Part shown: positions 12,401 through 24,400 of the stretch, piece after piece
Layout of the letters: every line of letters starts with the position of its first letter
Position numbering within the stretch: the stretch's first letter is position 1
Source of the DNA: Branchiostoma floridae
Lineage: Eukaryota; Chordata; Leptocardii; Amphioxiformes; Branchiostomatidae
Reading direction: 5' to 3'
NCBI RefSeq assembly: GCF_000003815.2
Contig: NC_049996.1
Span: forward strand, 8,272,095 to 8,336,094
Length of the DNA: 64,000 bases
Position numbers and translations under genes: made by a program
Notes under the pieces: generated by a model
Database searches by the model: none
Seen by the model: only the letters and a program-made list of their open reading frames with translations
Told to the model about the DNA's origin: nothing

Positions 12401-15400
12401 ATCCAAGGCCTTCAGAGAGAACTCAGAGTTAGAGGTCCACTATTACAAGACATTTGAGAAAAATTACATTATTTCACTTTTTTTGTCTTATCTAAAGTTG
12501 AAAAAAAAGATGGTTAAACCAGAAGGGTAAATCAAGGTTGTGTTCAATTTAGGGGTAAACTATGAACAATGTTTCTTGTTTTGCGAAAATTTTATGGTCC
12601 TTTAAAAGTGCAACAGTGGGGTTCAAGCACCGCCTACCATCCTTACCAAGGGGCTCTGAGCTTTTGTGGCGACATCGGTAGCGTGCTGTGTTTTGGGAGC
12701 TTGGCTGCCCGGGTCCAGCGCAATAGGTTGCAGGTTCAAATCCTGGGAGCAAACTTGGGGTAAAAACTGTTCTACTTGCCTCTGAAGTGTTTCAAAATAT
12801 CGTAACAGTGGTGTTCAAGTACCGTCTACTGTCCTTGCCAAGCGGCTCTAGAGCTTTTGTGGCGACAGCGATATAGCAGTCATGATTTGCAATCCGCCGC
12901 CCCGGGTTCGATCCCGGGTGTCGGCATGTTTTTGTTTCTTTCTGTTCTTACTCGCCCCTCCGAATTCTTACACTTCAAACACATCCGATTTCTTATTGTC
13001 ACTAACTTAAAAGCTTCCTCCAGATCCCCTGATCACCCCAAATATATATAAAGACTTTGCTGCCAGAGTAAAAAACAGATTTTATGATTCAGAAACGTGG
13101 CTGATATATCACATTCATATGTAAAAACTTTCACTTTTAATCCTGGATGACACCACAAAGTATGACCCCACATGCCTAGTTGTAACCTGGATCCAAGCTT
13201 CAATGGTATATATTTTATTGTTAAGTGAGAGATTGGCTGCCTATAGTGCTATGCAGATCACTGCCTAATTTCCCATTTTTCTGAATTCTAAGATCAATTG
13301 CCATTTTAATACTCGGCAGTCCAAAAGTGTTGAGCCAGATCAAGTTGGTGAGATCAAGGAGGTTAAAATCAAGACCTCCTTGGTGAGATCAAGGAGGGCC
13401 AAGGAGCTTTTAGTGATGAAAGCTCCTTTATCTGATTTGTATCCTGTAATACATCCCTGAAGTGAATTTTCAGGTTTCTTCAATTTTGAAGTTCTTCTAA
13501 TCTGAAATTTTCTTTGCCTGACTGCCCTGCACCAGGCTGTATAAAGCTGCTGCATGGGTTACATAGAAATTTCTCAGTGTTTTGGGACAGTCCCCATGGG
13601 ACTTGCTAATTCAACTTGCTAATTGGAGAGCATGCCTTGACAATAACTGACCTCCTTTGAACCCGCATAACAATGTGCATAATTACCAAAAAGAGGAAAG
13701 CAAGCGCCTTATATACAGGCCCATGTAGTAGTATTTGGAATCTGAACTACAAATAATCTCTGAAACAAACTTTTGCCTGATGTTTCTATTCATATAAATC
13801 ATACCGGTAACAGATTCATGGCTTAAATGTTGAATGGTCAAAAAGATCATGGTCCTTTGAACCAGATCAAATCCCAGGTTGTCAATAAGTTTGGTTATCA
13901 AAAAGTTTTTTGTTTTTTTGTCAGCCTTTCTGCTTTTTAACGCCTCTCTATAGTAGCTAGCACCTGCAAAATAGTCCATGGGCCAGGACCCCAAATTTCA
14001 CATATAAATAACCTTTGTGGTGGCCAATTCTCCTTGTTATTTTGAATAGTAGAAGGCCTGTAGCATTCTGGTATGGTAGCTTTATTCTGGCTATCACCAT
14101 CTAAATGATCAGGAAATTTTGTCTCTCAAACAAGAGACCTAGGGTAGCCAAGAGTAAAGATTACCAAAGGCAAATGTAGTAAAGACTAATTATATCTATT
14201 CCAAGGTTGCTGTAAAATCTAGGTTAGGTCAGTGAGCTCAGAGCGTTAAAAACTCCTTGGTGATCTGCAAGGTAAACCAAGGAAGTCAAACCTCGTAAAT
14301 GTAGTCTACTTCTTAATTACCTAGTTGCAACTACCATTCACTTCTGATTTAATTACCTGTCATTATAGATTAATGCATGCATTGTTGTTCCTGGGTTTTA
14401 ATCACCTACATGTAGGTGCAAAGGAGATTAGAGAATGACTTCTCTGAAGATGCTTGGGAAAGGGGAGGGGAAGTGATTTTCACACTTTTGTCATAAAAAG
14501 GCCATTGTCCCAATCTCAAGGATTTTAGAGCATGTAAAGAGTTACAGCTGAGGAAAGGGTGTTATTGGTCAATGTTCTATGAACTGATCGGATCTGGTGA
14601 TGGATGATATATCATTTCAATTAGACACCTAGAAATGCACTTAAAAAGTCTAAAAACAACTGTTTAATGGGTATCAGACACTTCATTAAACACCAGTGAA
14701 TGAATTTCAGGACACTTCTGTGTGTTATGGCGTCACATGACAGGTCAATGCCAACTAGCTATGTGATAATTGATAGATGATCAATGTTTCACCCAATGTT
14801 CATCATGACATAAAGCCTGGTCGATTTCTATAACCCAAAGATACCAGCCATCAGTGTGGCAAACAAGGTGGTTCATGATTTACTTATCCCGTCAGATGAG
14901 CAAAACTGAATGTACCACGATTTACTATGTTTAGAATTCAGTAAATAGTAACTTGTCATCCCAAAAATAGTTTCATCAGGTGGGTAGATCACAGGATATA
15001 GGAGTTCAAATCCTTTCATTTAGAAATATTATATCCGGTCAGTAGCATTCTGAGGTAATACTTAACGGTGAATTCGGGAGGCGGAGTAACGCTTAACGAT
15101 AAATTCAGGAAGGCTGTTAAAGCTTAACGGTAAATTCAGGAGGAGCTGCAAAGCATAATGCACAATCCTATTCGTCAACGCTATTGTACAATGGATTGTT
15201 GTATGAAAAGCTGACTAATGACAATAATGTGAGAAGAAAAAGGTGTCCAGAACCCAGAGGAATGAAAAAGGGTCAATGTCTGCTGCCACCATGACATTGC
15301 TTAGCTGGGGCAGAGTTCCACAGAGGTGGCAGCAGCAGGTCCATTTTGGGGTGGGCGTAGGGGTGAACTTTTGCTGACAAAATTTTCAGCACGAGGAGCG

Positions 15401-18400
15401 CCGAAGGCACAACATATTCACCAGAGGCCCGAAAATCCTAGAGGGTTCCGGTATGCTTCCCCTGGAAAATGTTTTAAATCTTGACCCTCTGAAATGCTAT
15501 TTGCTGCATTTTAAATAATATAACTTAATGGGACCATCATCGTTACATACTCCTTCTGGTCCCTCTGCTTGCTCACGTTAGCGTACACATAATTTCCAGT
15601 TACTGTGGGCGTCGCTACAAACCAGCTGTCAGCCAATCAGAGAAGACGCCTTTCTCTCTAAAGGGAAATCTTGTTCTAAATAAGTCAAGTCATTAATATT
15701 CATGACCGATGCTTTTGTCACAACGTTCCATGCCGGGATGGTTTGTCCATCCCTTTCTGCATCAAACTTTTTATTGATAAGGTACCAATTTTGTGATCAA
15801 TAGTATCTGTGGATAGAGGCCATCGCTGCCTCACCGAATATTACCCGGCGAAAACATGTAGAAACCATCATCCTCTTGCTGCGGTAACAACTTTGTAACT
15901 TGTAAGCATGCATAGTGGGAATTCCAAATCTCTGTGCAGCATGCTGATTGGTTCGTATGCAAATATGGAGAAGCTCATCAATATCTTTAGGCAGATGGGT
16001 CAGTACTGGACCTGGCGACCAAAAAAAGCAGAGGTGTGTCAAGGAGTTTCTACCACACAGATTCATCTCTGCTGTAGGAGAATAGAGTATCGAAGACACA
16101 AGCCGGAAGTCTGGCGCTACATTCAATTTGCTTATTAGTTGCCAGAGAGTGGTCAAGTTTTGATTAATTCTTTCTTTACACATTCATCTAGATAACAGAC
16201 TTGGATAAGAAATACATTCATATGGTTCATTAACCCTTCATCCTCCGCATTGCAAGAGGCAAGCGCAAAAACTGATGGGAGGGAAAATTTCGCTCACAGA
16301 CAAAAGTTTTGAGGATCCAACATATCTTACCATGTCGAGCGCGCAAGGCGTTGCAAGGGAGACCCAGAGAAATTTTGAAATCCTGACCCTTTAAATCGCG
16401 ATTTCCTGAATTTTTCTGAGCGAAATTTTGCTGGCTATTGTATAAAGCTTAAGTATAATGACATTTCTATATGTAAAACGAAAGGTTGTTGAGGACACCC
16501 CACCCCACCCTAACATTTTTTTCAGCATTTCCAGCACCGGAGCCAGAGGGACAAGGGGTGTCGCAAGGGAGGCCCAGGAAAATTTTAAGTCTTTCCCCTC
16601 TAATACTTCCTGCATTTTGATGGGCAGATTTTGTCAATGACATTTCTATTCAATACCAAAAAAGGTTTGTGAGGGTGACGCCCTCCATATACATTATCAG
16701 CATGTCGATGGCCGATGCTTAAAGACGTTGCAAGGGAGGTCTGGCAACATTTTAAAATCTTGTCCTTAACATCTCCTGTATTTTAAGGGGCAAATTGAAG
16801 TGATAGACCACACTACAACTTAAAAAAATGGGAGGCCAGACTACGATTTACGGAACATTTTAGGCTTGATTACGCTTTACCTGAAATGTACTGGCTACGC
16901 TATATGGTAAATTTTCCCACCCTCAGTCATTTGTTCAACCATCCTCACCGTATGAAAGCAACTTTTTTTGGTCAAACTTTTTTTACTTGCACACTCCCAT
17001 CAGTTTTGGGGTTCCCAGAGGATGAGATCCATATAATCAAAGCAACGTAGCCTAAGGTACACAATGTCATGTAATATAAGACCACAAATTGAAAAGGGAT
17101 ATGTATAATTATGTATAACAGCCAAATGGGTTATGGCTACTATGTATAATAGTGAAAAGTGATATGTATAATTATGTATAGTAGTAAAAACGGATATGTA
17201 TAATTATGTCTAATGGTAAAAAGGGATATGTATAATTATGTATACTGGAAAAATTGTTATGTATAATTATGTATACTGGAAAAATTTATGTATAACTATA
17301 GCATAATTATGTATAATTGGACTTCTCCCTAGGGACTTATTAATGTGTTCCGCGTATTAGTCACCCCCTGCTATGTACTCCATAAAAATATGAACAAGAT
17401 TGGGTAAAGCATTTTTGAGTTATTGACGTGCAGTCCGGAATTAAATTGTTTTTCCGGAATTAAATTGCGGCGTGTTCAGTAAATTGTTCTCCTCTTTACA
17501 CAAGAAATGGAAATAAAAATATCATTGAAATTGTGATAATTGTCTCTTACAGTCTTACTAGAGGTAAACATAGGACAAACCAAGCCTGAGAAAGAATTGA
17601 CTAGATTTTTTTTTTGCTGGATTTTTTTTCACCCTTGCAATTTAGTTTAATTTGGTTTGTTTGCTTTCATGTGGATCACCATTATAATAAGTGACTGATA
17701 TGTCTTGGGGTCTCCAGACAGTATCATCCACAAAACTAATGTGGCCTGGTTATGCAGTACAAATAATTATCCTATAGTATTACCAGAGGTGGCGTAGGGT
17801 CGATAAGAACACCATCGGTCTCATGAACTGCTGTAAGTCCAGCGGGGTTGATGGCATGTACTCTGATCGTGTAGAGAGCACCGATGAATAGATTTAGAGT
17901 TGCATTTGACGTCCAGTTCTGTGCTGATCCTTCAAGGATAACACTGGAAGATAAAATGTGGCTGATTCAGGACAACGTACATTCAAACAGTTACTTGTAC
18001 TTATCAAAAAAGCAGTATCTTAACAAATGTTGCAAATGTGTTGCACTTTACTAATACTAGATTAGACAAAACTGCAGCATCTTAACAAATGTTGCAAATG
18101 TGTTGCACTTTACTAATACTAGACTAGACAAAACTGCAGCATCTTAACAAATGTTGCAAATGTGCTGCGCTTTACAAATAGACTAGACAAAGCTCAGTTC
18201 AAGCAATAACATTTTTTGAATGCCATCACATTTTTGTACAGCTTTCTTAAATATACAGTAACTGTATTGGTTTGTGACATGATCTATCAGAATATTATGT
18301 TAATAATTCAGATGCAATACAAAATGCAGATACATGTACATGTATGTAGTACATTAGGAACATATTGAGTGAGAGAGCTGAAACAAAAAGATAAATTGTA

Positions 18401-21400
18401 TATCCACATGATTGTATGCATAGACGTATAGTCAATACAATGGCATTTTAAACAATGTTTTGCAACAATATACTATCTCAAACGTTATACTACTAGATAA
18501 AAGCTTTGAACAAACCTGTTGCTCAGCAAAGAAGTCTTTGAGCCACCATACTTCTGGTACACCTGCAGCTCGATGTAGCTCACACCTGTTTCTTCATCTT
18601 CAAACTTAAAGCTTGCTGTCAACTGTGTCGTGCTTGACTAAGGTTTAAGGAAAAAATGGTTTCAGTAAGTTTTTAAATAAATTTAGTGTCTCTTCTAACA
18701 AACAAAATATTTTCACAAAAATAATTCCTTGAGAAAGACTGGAGTCCATCAGTTGTTTCATACACTTAACGAGATAGAAAACAAAACTTACTGAGTATTC
18801 CATGTCTTTGTCAGGGTTCAAGCCGTCACGAAGGTAGTACAGTTTTGGTGGAGTCAGGTCGAGTACAAATCCATTGGAAAGCATGCTTGTCACTCCGAGA
18901 GCCCTGTTGGTGACATTGAGGTTCACGAACACCTGGTCTCCCTGGTGCAGGTGGAAGTGATGCCAGCGGATACTTGAGAGCAGCCCGACAGATTCGCTAT
19001 CGTGAATCACCTCATTCTCAGCTACAATCATGAAAAATGGATAGGTTAGAGTTATGATTACAGCAGAAGTCGCTTAAATTGCACGGCCTATTTGCCATAG
19101 AACTTCGTGCAATTATCCGGCTGGTGCAATAATACGAAGTTATCAAGATGGACCGCAACGGTTTGGGATTTTAGGATTCCGTGCAGTTAACAGAAGTGTG
19201 CGTTAACCCGTTGTGCAATTAACTGGCTTTTACTGCATTGTAAAATGAAATATATTTTTAATTATTAGACATGTTAAGTGGGGCTGAAAAAGTTTGCTGG
19301 TTGGGGAAGGCATTTACTTGCTTGGGAGAGGGTCTTAACTATGTGAAAATGTATGGGACTGTTTCAATGTGTCCACTGATGATAGGTGGTTGCCTGTGCC
19401 AGGTGGTTGCTTGACCTGGTTTGACTGTAACAATTTTCAAAATGTGTCCATAGAAAGCAGTTTCAGTGAGATACACAATTAAGTTGGAGTTCTGTACATT
19501 AATCATACCTTGATCTTTTGGCTTCCTGAGAACTGCAATCGTGTACTACTGTATGCCAGACTCTGGATTAATGAAATTCTTATGGATCCCAGATAAAGTT
19601 GACCATATGGATATTTTCAGCTTGAATGGGCAATAATTGTCCTTTGCGTCCATAGAAATCAGTTAGTTGACACATAAAGAATGTACAACATACAATCATG
19701 CGAGTTGTATCGCAGCTTCAGTGAGAGTACCTGTGTTGAAGTTAGAGTTCTTTTACTAAGTAGAGATCATGAATCATACCTTGATTTTTTGGTTTCCTGA
19801 GAACTGCGATAGTGTAGTCCTGGATGCCGGACTCCGGATCAGAGAAGTTTCCCCAGTGGGCTGACACGGTGGCAGGGTTGGAAGAGAACACCAGGTCCTC
19901 CCCAGGGTTCTCTCCATCTTCCAGGTATCCGCCCTTGGGCGGAGTAAGGTCCACCATTACTGAAAAGTAGAAAAATGCCAACAGTCAGATTTCAGTGATT
20001 TGATATTAATGCTTAGCTTAGTTCACCTTTATCTACGAGGTAAACCATCTGTTGTATTTTTTAAAAGAACTGGTATTATGGAATGAACAATGCCACCATG
20101 CAGTGCCTCCTAGACCCAGGAAAAGTTTGTGTGTTGATGAAGTGTTAATGAAGGCTAGACATTTGACACAAGACACAGAGACTTAAGACACAAAGGTAGT
20201 TCAAGAAACAAGAGTTAGTACTCTTGACTAACATACAAACAGGCCATACTTGATGACAACTGTGTGCAATCAATGCTTTGTATAAAAAAGCTTATCAAAT
20301 GAATGTCATTGATATATCACGGTACCATGATGAAAAAACGTTATGAAAAAGAAAGTTGCAGAAAGATACTTTCACAATATTACTTAACATGGAAAATTGC
20401 CTTACTTCCTGTGGTGGTGGCTGACACGTTAAGTCGTTTGTGTCCCCGGTTGAACGCGAACAGCGTTGAGTAATATTTTGCGTTGTGCGTCAGGTTCACA
20501 GATCTGTCACACTCCAGAAAGACTGTGTGCCCAAGACGTTTGAACGCAACCACATCGTCATCGCCTGGAGATGTTCCCACACCCCACAAGTAGTCAGCTG
20601 TGCAAAGAAAGAAGAAACATGACCAAGGTGAAGTTAACATTTTTCTGAATTTGGATATCATAGTACCAACAAAGCTGGCCCTTCTACCAAACACCATTAA
20701 AACATCTATAAGTGATTGTACATTGCACCCCATTATTTTCATGGACAAGTTAATATCAGGGTGCATTGAATGATTTTTAGGACAGTCACAAATTTACACA
20801 TTTCTCATTCTCCTAAATTTTCCATCCAAACAGTCATTTGTACAATGAATATCAATTGTCTCAAATTATAAGTGTATACGGTGTCAACTAAAGTACATTG
20901 AATGTTACAAAGCACTAATTATTTCATAGGAAAGTATAAAACCTCTTAAACATACAATACTACAAGTTCAGCACCAAGGAGAGGACCAGTATCTTTTAGG
21001 GAAAACAATACAGTAAATGCATTTAAGTTCGGGAAAAGGGACTGTTCGCGGTGGTTTTAAATTCGCGGTAGCACCATGCACTGTAGTCTCTCACTGCCAT
21101 GGAAAAATGTTTGTGGTGTTTTTAAGTTTGCAGTGAAGCGGCCACTGCGAAAAATTCGAACATTAAACCACCGCAAAAGTTTCTGCATCTACAGTAATGC
21201 ATTGGAATCCCCCTTTGTTGACTATGCACGAGGACTGGTCCTGTTTAGTCTTTTTTTTAGCAAGTGAATGAACTTATTTACCTATTCCTGTGTCTGGATC
21301 CCGGAAATTTTCCCAGTTTGAGCAATATTCGCCCTGGGTAGCTGTGTAGTTCTCTTGTCGACCATGACTCTTTCCGTCGTATATTTCGCCAGCAAGAGGA

Positions 21401-24400
21401 TGGGTCATGTCGATCATGATTGGGTACGGCCCATGACCGGTGGTTCGCAGATCAACTGAAAAGATAAGAATTAAAATAAGATGCTGGACAATACAAGACC
21501 AAGTAGTATGCAGTACATAGCATGTGTTAACTATAGAACACTGTTCGGCCGTTCAAGGACCTATTCCAAAAGAATTTACAATGAAAACCAGAGATGTTTG
21601 ACGGACAAACTTGTGCTATGGAAGCTGAAATGAATCAGATCAATGGTACTCAGATTGTACACAATTTTCAGCTTTTTTTAACCTTATTTGATTATTCTCA
21701 CACTGTTAGATTGAAGTAATTTAAACCAAAATGACACTAGTTGCAAAGAAAAACATCTGGGGCGCAGATCCTGAGGGCCATGATGAAAATAAAAACTGGT
21801 GCAAGATATGGCAACAAAAATGTTCAATTTTACCTTCATGAATATCTCTGCGTAACTGATTTTACTGATTGATCATCCATCTTTTTCCATCTTTAAGTTA
21901 TAAAAATGTCCAAGAAATAGATCTCTCTTACCATGGTTAACCGCACGGATACGCAACCAAGTTGGGAGACCGTCTTCGACCTTGTAGGTGAAATTTACAA
22001 ACTGTGTGTCCTCGTGAAGGAACCAGTCTAGGATGTACGTGTCCCTCTTGCTCTTGCCGAGTCCGATGTGCATCAGTTCGATTCCAGAGAGCGGGTCACT
22101 GTAAGCCAGTATAAACCATTATCATTGTTATGACAATCATAAATATATTGTACATGCATCACTTGGGACTGGAATACTTAACTTACTGAAAACAATACAA
22201 AAATTATTAAACTATCACCGTTCAAAAGCTTTATTTCAGTTAGCTTAATTCTTCAGGAGTAGAGACAATGGCATACAACATGGGTATGGGGTGTAGGTAT
22301 CAGATTCTAGGCATAGGAACATGGAAACAGAAATCAGCAGTTCTCTTTTGCATGTAACTCTTGCTACCACTTACATGTAACTTTATCTATTATCAAATCT
22401 GTCCAGATATGTAGCTTGTACTCTTTGGTACAAACCTGGTGAGCTACTCCATAAGGCAGTTTGACTGGTACTCAATATAAAACATATATACATCTAGGGA
22501 ATATTACACATACCTAACATTGTATGATGATGATATGACATGTGTCTGGTCATTATACAGCATATTATGCACTTCGTTTATGAAAGGCTCCGTGTTGTCA
22601 ATGGCATATGGGCGGCTGTGGCAAACGGTTGTAGCGAGCGGTCCACCATATTCAACTTTGTTTACGGCACGGACGTTAACATAGTATTTGCCATCTGCAA
22701 CAAGAAATTACAATCAATTGAGATTGTTAATATTCGGGGGCGTAACATCCTGATGACTAAAAGTAGTGTGTAAGCCATAGGGAATGAAAACAATCTAACG
22801 TCACTCGTTTTGCTGTACAAATATCCAATGTTTCTAAACTGGTCATATGCTATCATCAAGGGCTTACCTTTGACCAGAAGACGGGATGGTTAAATGTACA
22901 TAAAAGTGGTTACTAACACATTCAGTATGATAAGACACAAAGATTTACATAATAGTCAGCTACATGTGACGGAGGCTTAAAGTTAGTCCATCGGCAGGTA
23001 ACATGATAAATACATGTACAAACTATGAAAAATCATACCTGGAAGGTCAAGAGGGTGAGCGATTCCAGTGTGGGTCCATTCTGACTCATCAAACAGGTGA
23101 GAATGGGGGTCCTTGTGAGGATGGATGTTATCCTGGCACCGTTCCGTACCCGCAGACCAGGTGTAGCCAAAGATTCCTGTCTCGTTGTCATGGAAACCAT
23201 CCCAGTTGGCTGAGAAAAAGAAAAGGAAAGAAGAAACACTGTCAATCATAGACAGTTTCATCAGGGTAGTACATGTAAGTCACTGCATAACCATCCATTA
23301 TTACCCTGAGGAAGGTGGCAGACGGTCATTGAAAAGATGGCTACCGAATGTAAAACCCTTGGTTATTTTTTCTATTCATTTTTTACGCATTTACGTAGGA
23401 TTCACCGCAACACAAGGCTCATGGAGCCACTCAAGCATTTGGGCATACAATACAGAAAACTGTATCATGAAGAAAGATGTCTGTTAACCTTTTACTTCAA
23501 AAGTTTCAGATTCCACCTCAAAGGGAAGCAAATCCGTGGAAGCTTGGTTATATATAAACTTTGTTATCCAGAAACATACTATACAACGGTGACTAAAAAA
23601 AAGTAAATTTGTGCATTCCTGCTCATTCATCCAACAACAAGCTTGTTCATTGTACAAGTTGATTCATCTTCATTGCTGTCATTGTCTCCATTTGCCTCAC
23701 ACATACATATTAAAGCAGACTTGACTTACCTGACACATACTGGTTTGCACGTGTGTACAGAAGGTCTACGAATGGAGTGTGTCCATTAAACACAGTTGTT
23801 GATCCGTCGCCATCAATGATGTACCTTAGTTTGAAGGAATGCATCCAATGTTAACGCAGCTTGACACAAAGATTTAGAGGCAATGTCAAAACATACATGT
23901 ATAACATTACAAATTATGTACATGTATTTTATTACATAAAGTGTATTGCAAAGGGTAAAGAATGATAAAGTCTAAAACAAAAGAAGTGGACAAGGTCACA
24001 ATTCCTTATATGTAACAGGTTTAAACATTGGTACTTCAGGGCAGTTTTAAACAATGTCATTTTGGTCTTGAAAAAAACACAATCGAAGGTAAAACATTTA
24101 GAAAACAGACTAATTTATATATCTTAGCATTGACCAGGCAGATTGAGGTTTCAATGTGATTGATTTGTCTACAGCACTTATACCTGATAGTTAGTCAACA
24201 TTATGTTTCAATTTTATGACTTTATATCAGTATACAAAATAAAGCGCTAATACCAACAAGCTTTCCATCAGTCCTCTGATCCTTCTCAAGCTGAAGGAAC
24301 ATAATGTCTACAGGACTACTTACCTGTGGTTTGGTAAGTTAGCTTCATCAATGCATCTGTTCTCCCACTCATCAGGAAGGAGCTCGTGACATGGCTCCTT

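Larger units (their letters stand above)
12215..13705. repeat. Nested inverted duplication inside the 9.4-kb structure
   Basis: Arm 12215-12300 ('gcttgcttcctc', 'gcgctattgtaatgcgggttcaaag', 'aggtcagctattgt') is inverted at 13605-13705 ('acaataactgacctcctttgaacccgcataacaatgtgc', 'gaggaaagcaagcgc'). Further in, 'aaggataaaagctccttgg' near 11985 and 'ccaaggagcttttagtgatgaaagctccttt' near 13400 are also inverse. Confidence 0.65.
8096..17471. mobile_element. 9.4-kb insertion bounded by long inverted repeats
   Basis: Left arm 8096-8819 and right arm 16834-17471 are inverted copies, beginning with 'gccgcaatttaattccgg' at each outer end. The left arm holds about 95 extra bases near 8478-8570. Both arms contain several 'ttatacataattatacat' units and 'ggatctcatcctctggg'. 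I see no transposase frame inside and no clear target-site duplication. It could be a very large fold-back element or an inverted segmental duplication. Confidence 0.75.

Noticed and set aside
12861-12926. tRNA-Ala(TGC) gene
   Set aside because: Good T arm and near-complete acceptor stem, but the anticodon stem does not pair and the unit is a tandem repeat; treated as a SINE head or pseudogene.
15797-16183. 128-codon minus-strand frame inside the 9.4-kb element
   Set aside because: No transposase motif (no DDE or YR pattern), low-complexity neighbours, and no phase-compatible splice to the gene.
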